64,000 nt of DNA from Amblyornis subalaris. Its lineage: Eukaryota; Chordata; Aves; Passeriformes; Ptilonorhynchidae. The stretch's first letter is position 1. Every line of letters starts with the position of its first letter. The stretch spans positions 426,912 through 490,911 of the forward strand of contig JACAXG010000268.1 of assembly GCA_018881555.1 (NCBI GenBank), written 5' to 3'. Positions 1 through 12,628 of the stretch are shown piece by piece. A model generated the notes under the pieces. That model saw nothing but the letters and a program-made list of their open reading frames with translations, was not told the DNA's origin and ran no database searches. Position numbers and translations under genes: made by a program.

Positions 1-204
1 TTTAAGGTGTTCTCAGAAGGAGCTCAGGGCTGAGCAGCAGCCACCAGAATGTTGCAACCCACGAGTTTTGCCAACAGTAACNACATTTGCGAGGGGAAAG
101 GTTTAATGGGGGTTTTTTTCGCTTCTCTCGAGCGTCCTGAATTTTTGAGGGAGCTCTGATGGTTCTCTGCTGCCTACAGAGGGAATGGTCTTATGCTGGA
201 GGAA

Positions 205-446
205 AGCAGGGTTAGATGGGATATTGGGAAGGAATTGTTCCCTGGGAGGGTGGGGAGGCCCTGGCACAGGTTGCCCAGAGAAGCTGTGGCTGCCCCTGGA
301 TCCCTGGCAGTGTCCAAGGCCAGGCTGGATGGGGCTTGGAGCAACCTGGGATAGTGGAAGGGATCCCTGGGTGGAACAAGATGATCCTTAAGGTCCCTTC
401 CAACCCAGGCTATTCTGGGATTCCATATTTCTGTGATTCTGTGAAA
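205..446 (+). mobile_element. CR1 LINE 3' fragment
   Basis: Sense-strand CR1 end: GGTTGCCCAGAGAAGCTGTG, CCTTCCAACCCAGGC, then a tail of ATTCT/GATTCTGTG repeats at 421-445. 5'-truncated. Confidence 0.9.
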
Positions 447-1411
447 GNAAATCCCTGCCCTTTAATCTGGACAAAGCCCTTCCATACACACCAGAACATT
501 TCTGAATTGTGCAAATGTGGGGCATGAATTTTGATTTATAGACCTGCATTTAAAATGCACCGGAGAGGCTGTGCCAGCACGTGGACACCCAGGGAAATGC
601 AAAGGATGAGGGATAACGACAAGGACCTTAAATCACAGGATGATCCAAATGGTGCCTCCAGATGTGCCAGGGATCTTTTAGGCTAATAAAATCTGTCACA
701 GTGTATGAATCCTTCCCATTTGAAGGAAAGGGAACAAAAGGACATTCTGGAAAGGATAATCATAATTGCTCAGGTCAAATTCTGATTTATTTTAGCCCAG
801 ACAGGAAATATTTAAACATTTGCTATAGCAGCCATGCATACCATGAGATGTACTATTTTTTAAATAAGCAGCACGAATTTTCCATCCTGATAAAAGAGGA
901 ATTCCATTGGATTGCTAAAATAAAACAAGACAAACAAAAGCAAACAGATGTAACAGAAAACATTTCTGAAAAGGAAATTCATGTTGCAAAAACCCCTTGG
1001 CTAATCACAAAGTGATGCAGCTTTGAAAGGAAATACTTTGATTGCGTTTTTACTCCTCTGAGGAGTCAGATATTTGGAAATACCCGGGATTTTTTTTAAA
1101 AAGATTTCCTGTTGTGCACATGAAAACAAATTGCACACTCAGGAACTGGGGTCTGAGTCTTATCGTTGGTTTTATTTCTGAACCCAGGTGAGCCACGTGT
1201 GTTTCACAAGGGCAACTCCACNTGCTAAGGTGGAGATATTTCTGATTTTCATGGATGGGGAGCCTAGAGGAGAATTCACTGAACAAGCTTCANAGGATTA
1301 GGGTTGTTTGTCTACTTCCCTGTTACAACCTCCTTGAAAGTGGTGCAACTTTGGCAGAGTTTAAGTTCAGCTTAAAAAGTAGAGGAGTGTNTATATTCAT
1401 AAGCTTTTTAT
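447..1411. other. Intergenic, nothing recognised
   Basis: AT-rich unique-looking sequence. A 117-residue open frame at 662-1015 has no recognisable motif and no splice or promoter context. Confidence 0.6.
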
Positions 1412-1815
1412 ACAGAATCAAAAATCATGGAATGGTGTGGGTTGGAAGGGACCTTAAAGATCATCTTGNTCCACCCAGGGACACCTTCCACTATCCCAGG
1501 CTGCTCCAAGCCCTGTCCAGCCTGGCCTTGGACACTTCCAGGGATCCAGGGGCAGCCACAGCTTCTCTGGNCAANCTGTGCCAGGGCCTCCNCACCCTCC
1601 CAGNGAACAATTCCTTCCCAAGATCCCATCTATCCCTGCTCTCTGGCAGTTTGAAGCCATTCCCTTTGTCCTGCCCCTCCATCCCTNGGGAATTGTCTCT
1701 CNCCNTGTTTCCTGTAGCTCCTTCAGGCACTGCAAGGCCACAATGAGGTCACCCCAAAGCTTCTCNTCTCCAGGCTGAACAATCCCAGCTCTCCCAGCCT
1801 TTCCTCCCAGCAGAG
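1412..1815 (-). mobile_element. CR1 LINE 3' fragment
   Basis: Begins with the reversed tail (ACAGAATCA, ATCATGGAATGG) and runs 5'-ward to the AGGCTGAACAATCCCAGC segment. Confidence 0.9.
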
Positions 1816-4176
1816 TTATAAACTGGATTTTCTTCCTCATTTCCCTTGAAAATGAAGGGAAAAATGAATTCTGCCTCCCCTCGCCACCCCAAAGAGGCAG
1901 CAAAGTGGTGCCTGTGGTGGTGTCCCCTGAGTTCCCTTGGCTTGGCATGAATCCCTTTGTGAGCAAAATATCTGGGAGCAGCAAGGAAGTGCAGGCAGGC
2001 AGAGAGGAGTAAGGGCAGGCATTCAAACATTCCCTGGTTTTTATTAATATTTGTCAGCTCCTCCCCTTCACACCTCAGGGANAGGAGGAAGAGCCACGTT
2101 GAGCGTGAGGTGTTGTGTTGGAGCTTCCAGCCAACTGGCCGAGGAAACACAGCATGGAATGGTCCAGACCAGCAGGAAAACTTGGAAAAAAGGCTCTCCA
2201 GCTACTGAATCCCAACCCTCTGGTTGTGCACACCATCAACATTAATTATGCTCTTTTTTCCTCCCTTTTTTAAGGGAAGTCTATTGATGGACAAAGAAAT
2301 ACAAGCAAATTTGCCAAAGGAGCTGGAACCAGGCCACATTTCCAAGGAGAAATGTAGGAAAATAAACTGCCAGCTGATGCCTTGTCACTGCTGGCACCGA
2401 TGCACTCAGGGTGGGAATGTCTTGGCTGACAAATCCATGATTTTAAGCTGCTCACTGCGNGAATAACATCCCTGAGTCACATCCCGCTTGTCCCCGGGCC
2501 CTGCTCGGTGACACAAAGGCCTGGTCCTCGTCACTGATTATTTGTGGGCACTNCCAGGTCTGTTCACTTCCCCGAGCCGTGGAAAAAAGAGGAAAACCAC
2601 AGTGTGGAGTGTTCAGCTCCAGTTCTGACACCTCCCATCCTTCTCCTTNCCTTCAGGTTGTGCCCAAGCTCTGCCTCCATCAGGGCCAGGCAGGAACAGG
2701 GACTCTGTCATTGCCCTTTTTATCAATTTTAAGAAGTTTTTGCCCTGCCAAAGCAAAGAAATTCAAAGCTGTGGCCTGAGAAGGACACAGAAAGAACCTC
2801 CTGGGAGAAGGAGTAATTAATATTCTTCAATTAAAAATGGAAAGATCGTTTGTCATCTTCGAAATTCAAGCACGACTTAGCTGGGGTTTGCACTTTTCCT
2901 CCACATTTTTCCTCCTCAGCCTCCAGGATGTGATGTTGGACAAAAATCCTGGATTTGCAGAAATCCGAAATCCTCTTGGTGAGTTGGTTGTTCGGTTTCA
3001 GGCCTTAAAAAAAAAAATTCATTTGGAATCTGGGAGTCTGGAAGAGGAAAGTTGGTGGGAATTAGGATTTCCTGCTCCTGAGCCTTCCAGTGCCTCCTCA
3101 TCATATCCAGAGGCACAGGGGGGACATGGACAAACCTTCAGGGCAAGTGAGGAAAAAAGCCTGAAAAAAACCTCTGTGCTACAGAATCCACCTTTCCACA
3201 CATGGGTAGCCTGGGAAAAAGCCTTTCCCTGACAGAAAACAGTGGAAAAAGGTATTAAAAAAGTGATATTTGAGTGGAGGAAAGCAACTCTCACTTGGTG
3301 GAGCGTGAGCCAGATTATAAAAATATTCAGTTTTCACTCGGGCAATAAAATAAGAGGCCAGGATTTCAGTGATGAGTAATATTAAAGTGTTGTGTGAAGA
3401 AATGTTGGGTTGAAAACCCTTCGATTGAATGTCTTCCTAAGTGTTGCTGGATTCAGAAGAGTTCTGCAGACCTGAACGTTGTTTCTACGTTCGAATGGAA
3501 GCTGAATTCTTTCCAAAATCCCCTGGGATTGTGAGATCTACGTAAGGAAGAGTTTTACAGAGAGAGGCACGGCCTTCTTTGCACTTTGTGTAGCACAGAA
3601 CACACCGCAGGAGGCCCAAAGACAGAAAACATCACTGAAATAATGATAAAAACTGAGATTTCAGGTATTTTCATGCAAAAAAAGAACACAGGTTGCTGCA
3701 TCTGGAATGGAAAAAAAAGAAAAAGAAAAGAAAGATAGCATCATCTGCATTTAAATCTTTTTTTTTCCTTGTCTTGAGGAGAAAAAGTCAAAACATTGGA
3801 AAACCTGGAGGATTCCAGGCAATTTATCACAATAACCTTTAGAATGGGATCATCCTGTCCCTCTACACTCCGGCAAGAGATGGTTGGGAGGTGAAATATC
3901 TTTTAAAGAAGCAGAAGATAAAGTGGTTTTGAATGGTCTTAACCCCCCAGAAAAGGTTCATTTTCAAAGATGCTTCATTTTGGGGAGAGATTTGGGAAGC
4001 TTTGGGCATTTTCCTGTTTATAAATATCTTTGTTGCTCTGACTTTTGTTCTACTTGTGGGTATTGCATCAGCTCCCATAGGGAAGGGACTGTCCTTTTAT
4101 ATCCTTTTTATATCCTTTTTATACCCATCTTAGATGTTTATTCAGCATTTCATACCCCAGAACGGGGCATTTAATC
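1816..4176. other. Intergenic, nothing recognised
   Basis: Unique-looking sequence with short A/T runs (for example GAAAAAGAAAAGAAAG near 3715). No gene, tRNA or known repeat identified. Confidence 0.6.
4092..4128. repeat. Three tandem copies of CCTTTTTATAT
   Basis: Unit of about 11 bp repeated three times, the last copy diverged to TATACCC. Confidence 0.85.
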
Positions 4177-4265
4177 TCACAGAATCTTTTAGGTTGGAAA
4201 AGGCCTCAAAATATCAAGAGATTTGGCAAAGTGCTTCCCACTGATTGAGTGAGATCCCACAGCAA
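4177..4265 (-). mobile_element. Old CR1 fragment
   Basis: CAGAATCTTTTAGGTTGGAA followed by AAGGCCT, a diverged antisense CR1 3' end. Confidence 0.6.
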
Positions 4266-5349
4266 AGCTGGGAATAAATCCAGTGGGCTGACACCTCGAG
4301 TGCCAGTGATCCCTAAATCACCAGCTTCACTCAGGAAAACAATTTTTATCTTTTCCAAATCCAACATTAACCAAGGGAACCAAGTTCAGGGAGGCTTTTT
4401 TTAATAGTGCAACAGTCAGAAAGCAGCACTGCACTTGGCAAAGGGTGTGAACTCCTTCACTGCATGAGGAAAGGGTGGGAAAAATCTCCACATTTGCTCT
4501 GTGCCATTCAGAAATTCTCCCAAAAACAAGCTCTAAGTTTAATATTTATCACATGTATCCACCTTTTATTTATCCACAACTCACAGCACATTGTTGACTG
4601 CAGTACAACCCAATTTACTAAAAAGCTTTAGGTGATGTGGTGGATAAAATTCTCATTTAACTATAATTTAATGTAGAAAAACCATGGTTTGCTGCCTGGG
4701 AAGCACTTCCCTCATTTGCACAGCAGCTTTGGTTCTCATCACTAAAATTAGCAGCTCAGCTCAATGACCCACAGGAGGGACTTTAATTTGGGAACTCAAC
4801 TCGTCCTGCCCTCGGTGGTTTTTTAACCCACACTGGCCACATTTTGCTGAGTGTGTCCAATTCCTTANGCTGAAGTGGAAGAGCATCATCCGTAAGTTCC
4901 CTCTCTGCATCCCACCATTTCCCGGTTTTTTACTGATGTAAACGACTTCTCTCTATCCCTTTAGGCAGCCTTACTCTAAATTTGATGTTGTATTTTCAGT
5001 CTGCTGGACCAGGCCTTTCCATCAGCGTCTGAGCTAACAATGAATTTAATACTCAAATGGGAGATCAATGTGTTCTGACCCAAACCGGGCTGGAAATCTT
5101 GAATTTTCAGGAACGAGAGGGAACCCAGTCAATCACCCTCCAAGCAATGAAGAGCATTGATCTCAATCAATAGCCAGATTTCATTTTTAAAGGTTACTGG
5201 GGGCTGAATGGGATATTGGAGATGTCATGGGTCACGTCGCTGAGTTTTTTCAGGATAAATATGTCTCCCTACCTTTATTCTCCAACGTGTGGCAGCAAAG
5301 ACACTGCTGGGGCAAAATTCTGAAGCATCNCTTTCTTCTTGGAAAAAAA
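4266..5349. other. Intergenic, nothing recognised
   Basis: AT-rich sequence without recognisable genes or repeats. Confidence 0.55.
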
Positions 5350-5735
5350 TCAGCCTGGAGATGGGAAGGCTTTGGGGTGACCTCATTGTGGCCTTCCAGG
5401 ACCTGAAAGGAGCCGACAGGAAAGATGGAGAGAGACAATTCCCAAGGGATGGAGGGACAGGACACAGGGAATGGCTTCCCACTGCCAGAGGGCAGGGTTA
5501 GATGGGATATTGGGAAGGAATTNTTCCCTGGGAGGGNGGNGAGNCCCTGGCNCAGNTTGCCCAGAGAAGCTGTGGCTGCCCCTGGATCCCTGGAAGTGTC
5601 CAAGGGCAGGTTGGACAGGGCTTGGAGCAGCCTGGGATAGTGGAAGGTGTCCCTGCNATGGCAGGGGTGGCACTGGATGGGCTTTAAGGTCCTTTCCACC
5701 AACCCATTCTGGGCTGCTTTAATTCTATATTCTCT
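5350..5735 (+). mobile_element. CR1 LINE 3' fragment
   Basis: Sense CR1 from the CAGCCTGGAGA segment to CCACCAACCCATTCTGGG. Nine unread bases cluster at 5523-5560. Confidence 0.9.
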
Positions 5736-8254
5736 ACACTCTCGTGGCTGATCAGATGTTGCCACCATCGATGTTTTTCCACATTGTTCAATTTAACTCA
5801 GCTCCTTTTTCCTAAACACGTNATAAAATCTCATTGCTGACAACCATCACAGATTTTTAAAACACAGCACCAGCCCACTCTGAAGGAAACGTGACCCCTC
5901 AAAATCCCACATTCACCCTCTCGGGTGGGGGGCAAAAGNTGGCAGGTAAGGGGTGAAACGCAGAACTCTGAGCTGAGAAAAGGGACGGGCGATAATTCCC
6001 CGGAGCACCTCGGCAGTGGGAGCTCAGCACAGGATCCGNGGATGTTTGGAATGCCCTTGGCTCTGTTCCTCTTCTGACCACACAGAGTTTGCACANCTCC
6101 TCCGTGTCCAGCACCCGAGAGTCCCAAGGAAAACAGGAGAGAGCCCTGGGGAGCCCAGAGAGGCTGCAGCAGGAATCCCACTCCAGTCTCCAGTCATGAC
6201 TCTTCCCACATGGAGCCCTTCCACATCTCCAGCAGACTCGACAAAGAAAGGAAATGTTCTGCAAACAACATTTCCCACAGTTGCCTCTAATTGCTCCTGC
6301 CCTCTGGATAGGAGGTTTTATTTTTATTTCGAGCTNATTGAAGCCGTGCCTAAAATCCCGGCCCCAAATTGCCCAACGGAGCACGAGCAAGCAAATGAAA
6401 TCCATGCAAAAAGGGGTTATCCTGGTTTTGTTATCCTTTGGGTGGTTACCACATCCCATAGCACACTTTCCCATTAGGAGGGTTGGGAAAACAGCTTTTA
6501 GCAGCTACTTGTGGGCCTGGTGTCCTTTGTTTTGTTCCTCAATAGAAGAAACGTGGAAGAAAGGAAAACAGGTAAACACAGGCAAATCTGTGTTTATATT
6601 CCTGCCAATGGAGTTTACAAGCTTTAGCTTTATATACAAAGGGAGAACATCTGCTCTCATTAAAGATTAATTAACNAAACAGGAAAGAAAAGACACCCTC
6701 CCACGGCTCGGAGAGCAGAACATCCTGATTGTTCTCGGGATGATTCCCCCAAAACTCCTGATGTTGTCCTGGCGAACTCCTGACAGTTAAAATCCCAGTA
6801 CAGGAATCAGTGTGCACATTCTACTCCTATTTCCCTGCAGGAATTGCTCTTTCTGTTTGATTTTCCGAAGAAGTTAATTGTTCTTGCAGGGGTACATGAA
6901 TGAAAAGAAGGAAATATAGAAGAATGCTGAAATTAATTAAATCTGGCTTTTATATCTTAATTTTCTTCTGTCTCTTCACATGTTTTAGGGTGGCAAAGAG
7001 CTTTCATTCCCAACACTGCTGCTCTTCCCTCTCATCCTGATTTCAAANGGGAGCAGGGTGGAACTCCTAGTTCCTCGTGATTCCGGCGGGAGAAGCGTTC
7101 TCCTGCTCTCCAGGAAATATCAGGAAGTTTTGGGCAATTTTTGCAGAGGGAGGTACAAATCCCCACTCCTGCTCCGGCACATCCAAANTCCTGTTGACAC
7201 CAAAGCTTGGTGCTCCTTTTCCATAACCACAAGGAGCCTGGAATGAGAGGGCACAGGGAGAGGAGACTTTTCAAGCAACAAAACNGATTTTAGGTTTTAA
7301 AGACCTGAGATTCCTCTACATTTCCTTCATAGAGATGAATCAGCAGCAGCTCAAAATTATCATCCAAGGATCGTGATCATCGCCGAGATCAGGAGGAAGG
7401 AAAATCAGGAAGTTATAAATTAGGCACAAGGGTGAGTTGAGGCAGATTTATTTTTGGCAAAAAAATACAAATCTTAGACGAGCAGCCAGTTCAGATGCTG
7501 GTTAGAGAGAATAAATCTCCTGATAACATCACAATTTAATGTTTTTAAGAAGAACTTCTAAATCATGGCACTGTTTTATGAAAACTCCNTGTGCACGCAG
7601 AAAATTTTCCCTGTTCTGATACAGAGTGACTGTTTATTCCATCAATGCCTTATTTATAAAGCTCTTACAAAACATCCATTCACCCACCAGTGACTCAGAT
7701 TTTTGGGACTTTCCTGCTTGTCTGGGAATAATGTTTATAATACAAACGTCTAGTTAATGAAATGCCATTTTCTGCGTGTCACTGACCTTTGTGTGCTGGA
7801 AGGAGCGGGGAAACAGCACCAGTGCTTCTCCTTTTCCCTTGGAATGACAACTGCAGTGTTTCATTAGCAGGTGACAGTGACGGGGCCTGTTTTGATCAAG
7901 CATTTTCCCTGCACGTGCTTTTCCAACCAGAGCCGTTAGCCCAGCGTTTTCCAAGTTAACACGTTGCTTTCCCCTGGATATTTTAATCAGATAGCACTGG
8001 AAACTCTGCTCCTGGGGGGTAAGGAGTGGATTTTCCCCTGTTTTTACACCGCCCAATCCATGGGAGGGTGTGATAAATCCTCAGAGTGATATCGTGCTAT
8101 GATGTGAGCGATGACACGACACGAACAATTGAATTAATTACAAAAAAAAAAAAGGATTAATTATCTAAATTACTTATTTTGCCTCACAGCTGAAGCCCAA
8201 AGGCAGAGATGCACAATGAAGGATTTTAGCTCTTCCTGCCTTAGACAAGGAAAA
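5736..8254. other. Intergenic, nothing recognised
   Basis: No supported gene. The 191-residue minus-strand open frame at 5899-6474 overlaps a plus-strand one and shows no domain. A candidate non-coding conserved stretch cannot be judged without alignment. Confidence 0.55.
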
Positions 8255-8289
8255 TCCCTTTTTGCCTCCTCCAGGAANTGTTTGTTCCT

Positions 8290-8447
8290 GTGGGTGAGAA
8301 GGGTTTCATCCCTTTCCTGGAGGCATCCAAGGAAGGCCTGGATGTGGCACTCAGCNCTCTGGGCTGGTGACAAGGTGGGGATTGGGCACAGCTTGGACTC
8401 AACGAGCTNNNAGGGCTTTTCCANCCTCAGGGATTCTGAGATTCTCC
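8290..8447 (+). mobile_element. CR1 LINE 3' fragment
   Basis: GGAAGGCCTGGATGTGGCAC, CTCTGGGCTGG-TGACAAGG, then a GATTCTGAGATTCT tail. Confidence 0.8.
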
Positions 8448-8984
8448 CATCTCAGGGCTGGGATGGAGGTGGTGCCTGTGCATCCCAATTGTCTCCTTGA
8501 ACACAGGGAATTCCTGTGTCACCTCTGCCCTGTGACAGGGACACCTTCAGCTCCCCCCACACTGCACTGGGATGTTTGTGGTGACTGAATCCTCCATCTG
8601 CTNCTTTAATTTGGGTCCCCCTCCTCCCTCCCTGCTTCTTGTACCAGAAGAAACAACAGCCTTGGCCGTTTCCTTGCCAGGATTTCATTGGCTTTTCCAC
8701 TCCGTGATGCCAATTTTCCTCTTCTCTTAAATACCTTGGCATTTCCCCGTCTTAAAACCTTATCTCCTCTGACCCCTCATGTTTTCTGCTGGAGGAAGAG
8801 TCTAAAAAAAAGCTGACAACAACACTGGAGGCAAAGTCAGATATTTTTGGGGGGGCAAAAAGTTTTGCAAGCCATTTTCCCAACTGGAAGTTTCTCTCAA
8901 TGTTTCAAATCTCAGGAGGACAAAAGAGGATCACAGAGCAAAGTCTGACCCAATTATTAAAGCCTGGACANACATGGATCCCCA

Positions 8985-9245
8985 AGGACATCAGGAAGAG
9001 TGGGAAGGGATCCACAAGAATCACCCAGTCCAAGCCCTGGCCCTNCACANACACCCCACCAATNCCAGCCTGTGCATCCCTGGGAGCNTTGTCCAAAGGC
9101 TCCTGGAGCTCTGGCAGCCTCGGGGCCGTGCCCATTCCCTGGGGAGCCTGNTCAGTGCCCCAGCACCCTCTGGGGGAAGAACCTTTCCCTGGGATCCAGC
9201 CTGACCCTGCCCTGGCACAGCTCCAGCCCTTCCCTCATCCTCAGC
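8985..9245 (-). mobile_element. CR1 LINE fragment
   Basis: Antisense copy of the subfamily with CCAGCCTGTGCATCCCTGGG and CTCTGGCAGCCTCGGGGCCG; the same subfamily occurs at 41874 and 52180. Confidence 0.8.
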
Positions 9246-9364
9246 AGCAGCACAGCAGCCTCTGGGTTTATTTCTGTTCTACTGAGCTAAAGGACAAGGA
9301 CAAGGAGCTGACTGTCCCCACCTCCTGAAACTTCTCCACTGCCAGACCAGGTTGTCATTGCCCA

Positions 9365-9655
9365 AAATGCTGAAAAACCTTCAGGATCATCCAGTGCCAC
9401 CCCAGCACCACCAGCATCACCCCAAACCCTGTCNCCAAGAGCCACATCCAGGCTCCTCCTGAACATTTCCAGAGACTCCACCACCTCCCTGGGCAGCTCA
9501 TTCCAAGGTCTGACCACTCTGGCAGGGAAATTTTCTTTTCCAATCTCCAATCTGANCCTCNNNTGGTGCAATTNAAGGCCATTTCNTCTCATCCTTTCCC
9601 TTGGGACACNGCAGCAGAGCCCGACCCCCCCTCACTGTCCCCTCCTGTCAGGGAT
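9365..9655 (-). mobile_element. CR1 LINE 3' fragment
   Basis: GGATCATCCAGTGCCACCCC, CCACCTCCCTGGGCAGCTCA, ending in the CCTCACTGTCCCCTCCTGTC segment. Confidence 0.88.
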
Positions 9656-9811
9656 AAACAGAACTCGTGGTTTTAACTTCTTTTGCCTCTCACACCTGAC
9701 TGGGAGTCCTCCTGTCACTGTTATACATTTCTCAGTTTTGTTTTTTCTTCTATTTTAAACATCCTCTATTGTTACTACTGAAAGTTGGACATAGAAGAAG
9801 AGAAAACAACN

Positions 9812-10105
9812 GGCCTTGGACACTTCCAGGGATCCAGGGGCAGCCACAGCTTCTCTGGGCAAGCTGTGCCAGGGCCTCCCCANCCTCCCNGGGAACAATT
9901 CCTTCCCAATATCCCATCTAACCCTGCCCTCCTTCAGTTTAGCACCATTCCCCCTTGTCCTGTCACTCTCTGCCCATGTAAAAAGTCCCTCTCCCTCCTT
10001 TTTAGTGCCCTTTCAGGCACTGGAAGGGGCTCTAAGTTGTCCCCAGACCCTTCCCTTCTCCGGGCTGAACACCCCCAGCCCTCCCAGCCTGGCTCCGTCG
10101 GAGAA
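9812..10105 (-). mobile_element. CR1 LINE fragment lacking its 3' end
   Basis: Starts inside the element at GGCCTTGGACACTTCCAGG and runs to CTGAACACCCCCAGCCCTCC. The terminal about 110 bp are missing. Confidence 0.88.
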
Positions 10106-10486
10106 TAAACAGCCATAAAACCCACTGGAGTATCCCGGGAGCAGGAACCGCATGGGAAAAGTTAAAAAGAACACATTTTTTCTGGCTGATGTGCTGCTGG
10201 GTAGCTGAACAATGTGCACTTAAATCTGCCAGCGTTTCCAGCAGCTTGTGTCCCATTGTCCATTCTCCAATATCATTCAGCCTTGTAACATCTGAACAAA
10301 ACCAGNGCGGCAGGAGTGACACTCGGGTCCTGCTGGTGATTGACTGCCCCGGGGCCCTGTCACCCCGGGGAAAGCAGAGATTGAGCTCAGGGAGTTCCTT
10401 TAATTAATTTTAACCTCACCGGGGTAAGATCNGCTTCTCCAAGTGCCGTGGTTTGGAAGCGCAGAGCCAGGAGCCAAGGGAAAATG

Positions 10487-10700
10487 GAATCCCAGAACNG
10501 AGGGTGGAAAAGAGCTCAAAGATCATGGAGTCCAAGCTGTGCCCGATGCCCACCTTGTCNCCCAGCCCAGAGCNCTGAGTGCCATGTCCAGGCCTTCCTT
10601 GGACACCTCCAGGGATGGGCACTCCAAACCTCCCTGGGCAGCCCCTGCCAATGCTTAACAACCCTTCCCATGAAGAAATTCCTTCTGAATTCCTCCCTTT
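10487..10700 (-). mobile_element. CR1 LINE 3' fragment
   Basis: AATCCCAGAAC, AGCTGTGCCCGATGCCCACC, CCTTCCTTGGACACCTCCAG; antisense. Confidence 0.88.
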
Positions 10701-10894
10701 TCCCCCCCATTGATGCTAATCCAGCACCACCCTTTAGACATCTACCCCAAGGACAGAATCNGCCCTGTGACATTTGGGAGGCCAAAAATATTTAGCAACC
10801 TCCTTGAGGATGAAAACCAAAGGAAGTGATTTTGTCCCAGCAAACCCTGAGGCTTCTCTACAAAAAGAAACTTTCACACCCGAAATTTGTGCCC

Positions 10895-11078
10895 CAAGTG
10901 TTGGAACATCGGCAGGGGCTGCCCAGGGAGGTTTGGAGTGCCCNTCCCTGGAGGTGTCCAAGGNAGGCCTGGCCGTGGCACTCAGTGCTCTGGGCTGGGG
11001 GACAAGGTGGGCATCGGGCACAGCTTGGACTGGATGATCTTGGAGCTCTTTTCCGACCTCAGGGATTCTGGAATTCTG
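10895..11078 (+). mobile_element. CR1 LINE 3' fragment
   Basis: CCCAGGGAGGTTTGGAGTGC, GGGCATCGGGCACAGCTTGG, tail GATTCTGGAATTCTGTG. Confidence 0.88.
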
Positions 11079-11299
11079 TGAGTTGCTTCCCTGTTATTGG
11101 AGCACCCTGTTTGGACAGACAAGGGCTCAGGAAATGAGAGCCTCTCATCCCCAGCTCCCCGGAGGCCGCCCAGAGGTGCCCAGGGGACAGAATTTGACCC
11201 CTTTTTGAAGCCTGGTGCACATCCTTGTGCTGCACAGAGACATTTTGGGGGTGACCGAGCACCAGGAGCGAGGTAAACGTGCCACACCCCCCCCCAGCA

Positions 11300-11870
11300 G
11301 CTGGGCAACGAAGGGTAATGCTCGTTAATTTGTTAATTATGGAAGTTTTGCAGCTCGGTGCTTCATATTGACCAAATTGCCAGTTTGGCTCCGCACAATT
11401 ACTGTCTGCCTTGATAAATATCCCTTTAATTGGCAGAGCTTGCGTGAGATGAACTTTTAAATCACGGCGTTTCCACACAATGCGGTGTGAAATTTCTCCC
11501 CTTTCTTTTTTTTTCCCCCCCTTCCCTACAAACGAGTCCCAGAGCTCTGGGTTGAAGATATATGGCTATCTCCTTTTTTTAAGTGGAGTCNGAACGGCTG
11601 CACCGAAGCCTAAATATTGCCAGCGCTCGGTGCCAACACTTTGATCCATACACAGGGACTGGATATAGACATAAGAGCTTACTAAACAAACTGGACAGAG
11701 TCCCAGTGGGAACACTCAAAAATGTATTAATCAAAGTCAAGCGGCAGAGCAAATTGAACCAGTTCATTAATTATGAAAATTCTCTCACCGAGTGACATGT
11801 TGTTAACTGTGTGCAGGCTTAACACGTTTGGATCCGTGGGCTTCCCTCCCGACGTGCAAAATTCAATCAC
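11300..11870. other. CR1-free stretch, candidate conserved non-coding element
   Basis: Low-repeat sequence with TAATT-type homeobox-like words, TGCGGTG at 11481 (RUNX-like) and retained CpG. No coding frame makes sense. Conservation is a guess from composition only. Confidence 0.3.
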
Positions 11871-12049
11871 GAACGGGAGTTCTGGAGTTTTCTTTCTTTT
11901 TTTTTTCTTTTTTTTTTGCCTTTCCCCTTTCTCGGAGTTTGTAGGACTCGGCGCACGCCGCGGGGGAAGAGGCTTTGCAAAGGGCGGTGCAGAAAGGAGT
12001 CGAGGGAAAACGGGATGGGTTTTGGGAAGCAAACCCCTGAAGGAAAAGT

Positions 12050-12245
12050 GGGAAGAGCCCTTCAGCATCATCCAATCGCCCCAGCACCACCAGCAGATCC
12101 CCCAAACCNTGTCCCCAAGGGCCACATCCGGATTCCTCTGGAAAACTTCCAGAGACAGTGACTGCATCACCTCCCTGGGCAGTTCATTCCAAAGTCTGAC
12201 CGCTCTTCCAGGGAAAAATGGTTTTTAATATCTCATCTGAAGCTA
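12050..12245 (-). mobile_element. CR1 LINE 3' fragment
   Basis: GAAGAGCCCTTCAGCATCAT to CATTCCAAAGTCTGACCGCT; antisense. Confidence 0.85.
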
Positions 12246-12596
12246 ATTAGAAGATTATGTGGTCACCTGTTACCCCTGAAATAAAGACCAGAAGCCCACA
12301 GGTGCCCACAATGCCCATCCCTATCGTTTTCCTTGGAAGAGAAACGGTTGCCTCCAGATTAAAAGCTGGAAAAAAAGATCTTTTTTATAAGGTTTCTTTT
12401 GCTGAATATGGTCCATTTCCAGTCCCATTAGAAAAGGGGAGCAAGGTGAGTGGGAATTATCAAGCGCTGGGAAGGAAATCATACTGGATTGTGAATGCTG
12501 GGATCACCATTCCTATGGATGCCGTGATTACCAGCCCTATAATATGTAATTTTTCCTTGTTTCCTGGTCTTAGGACTTCTGTACATCATGGATTTT

Positions 12597-12628
12597 AAGT
12601 AAGTAANTAAATAAATAAATAAATAATG
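12597..12628. repeat. (TAAA/TAAG)n microsatellite
   Basis: About seven four-base units, TAAG then TAAA. Confidence 0.85.
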
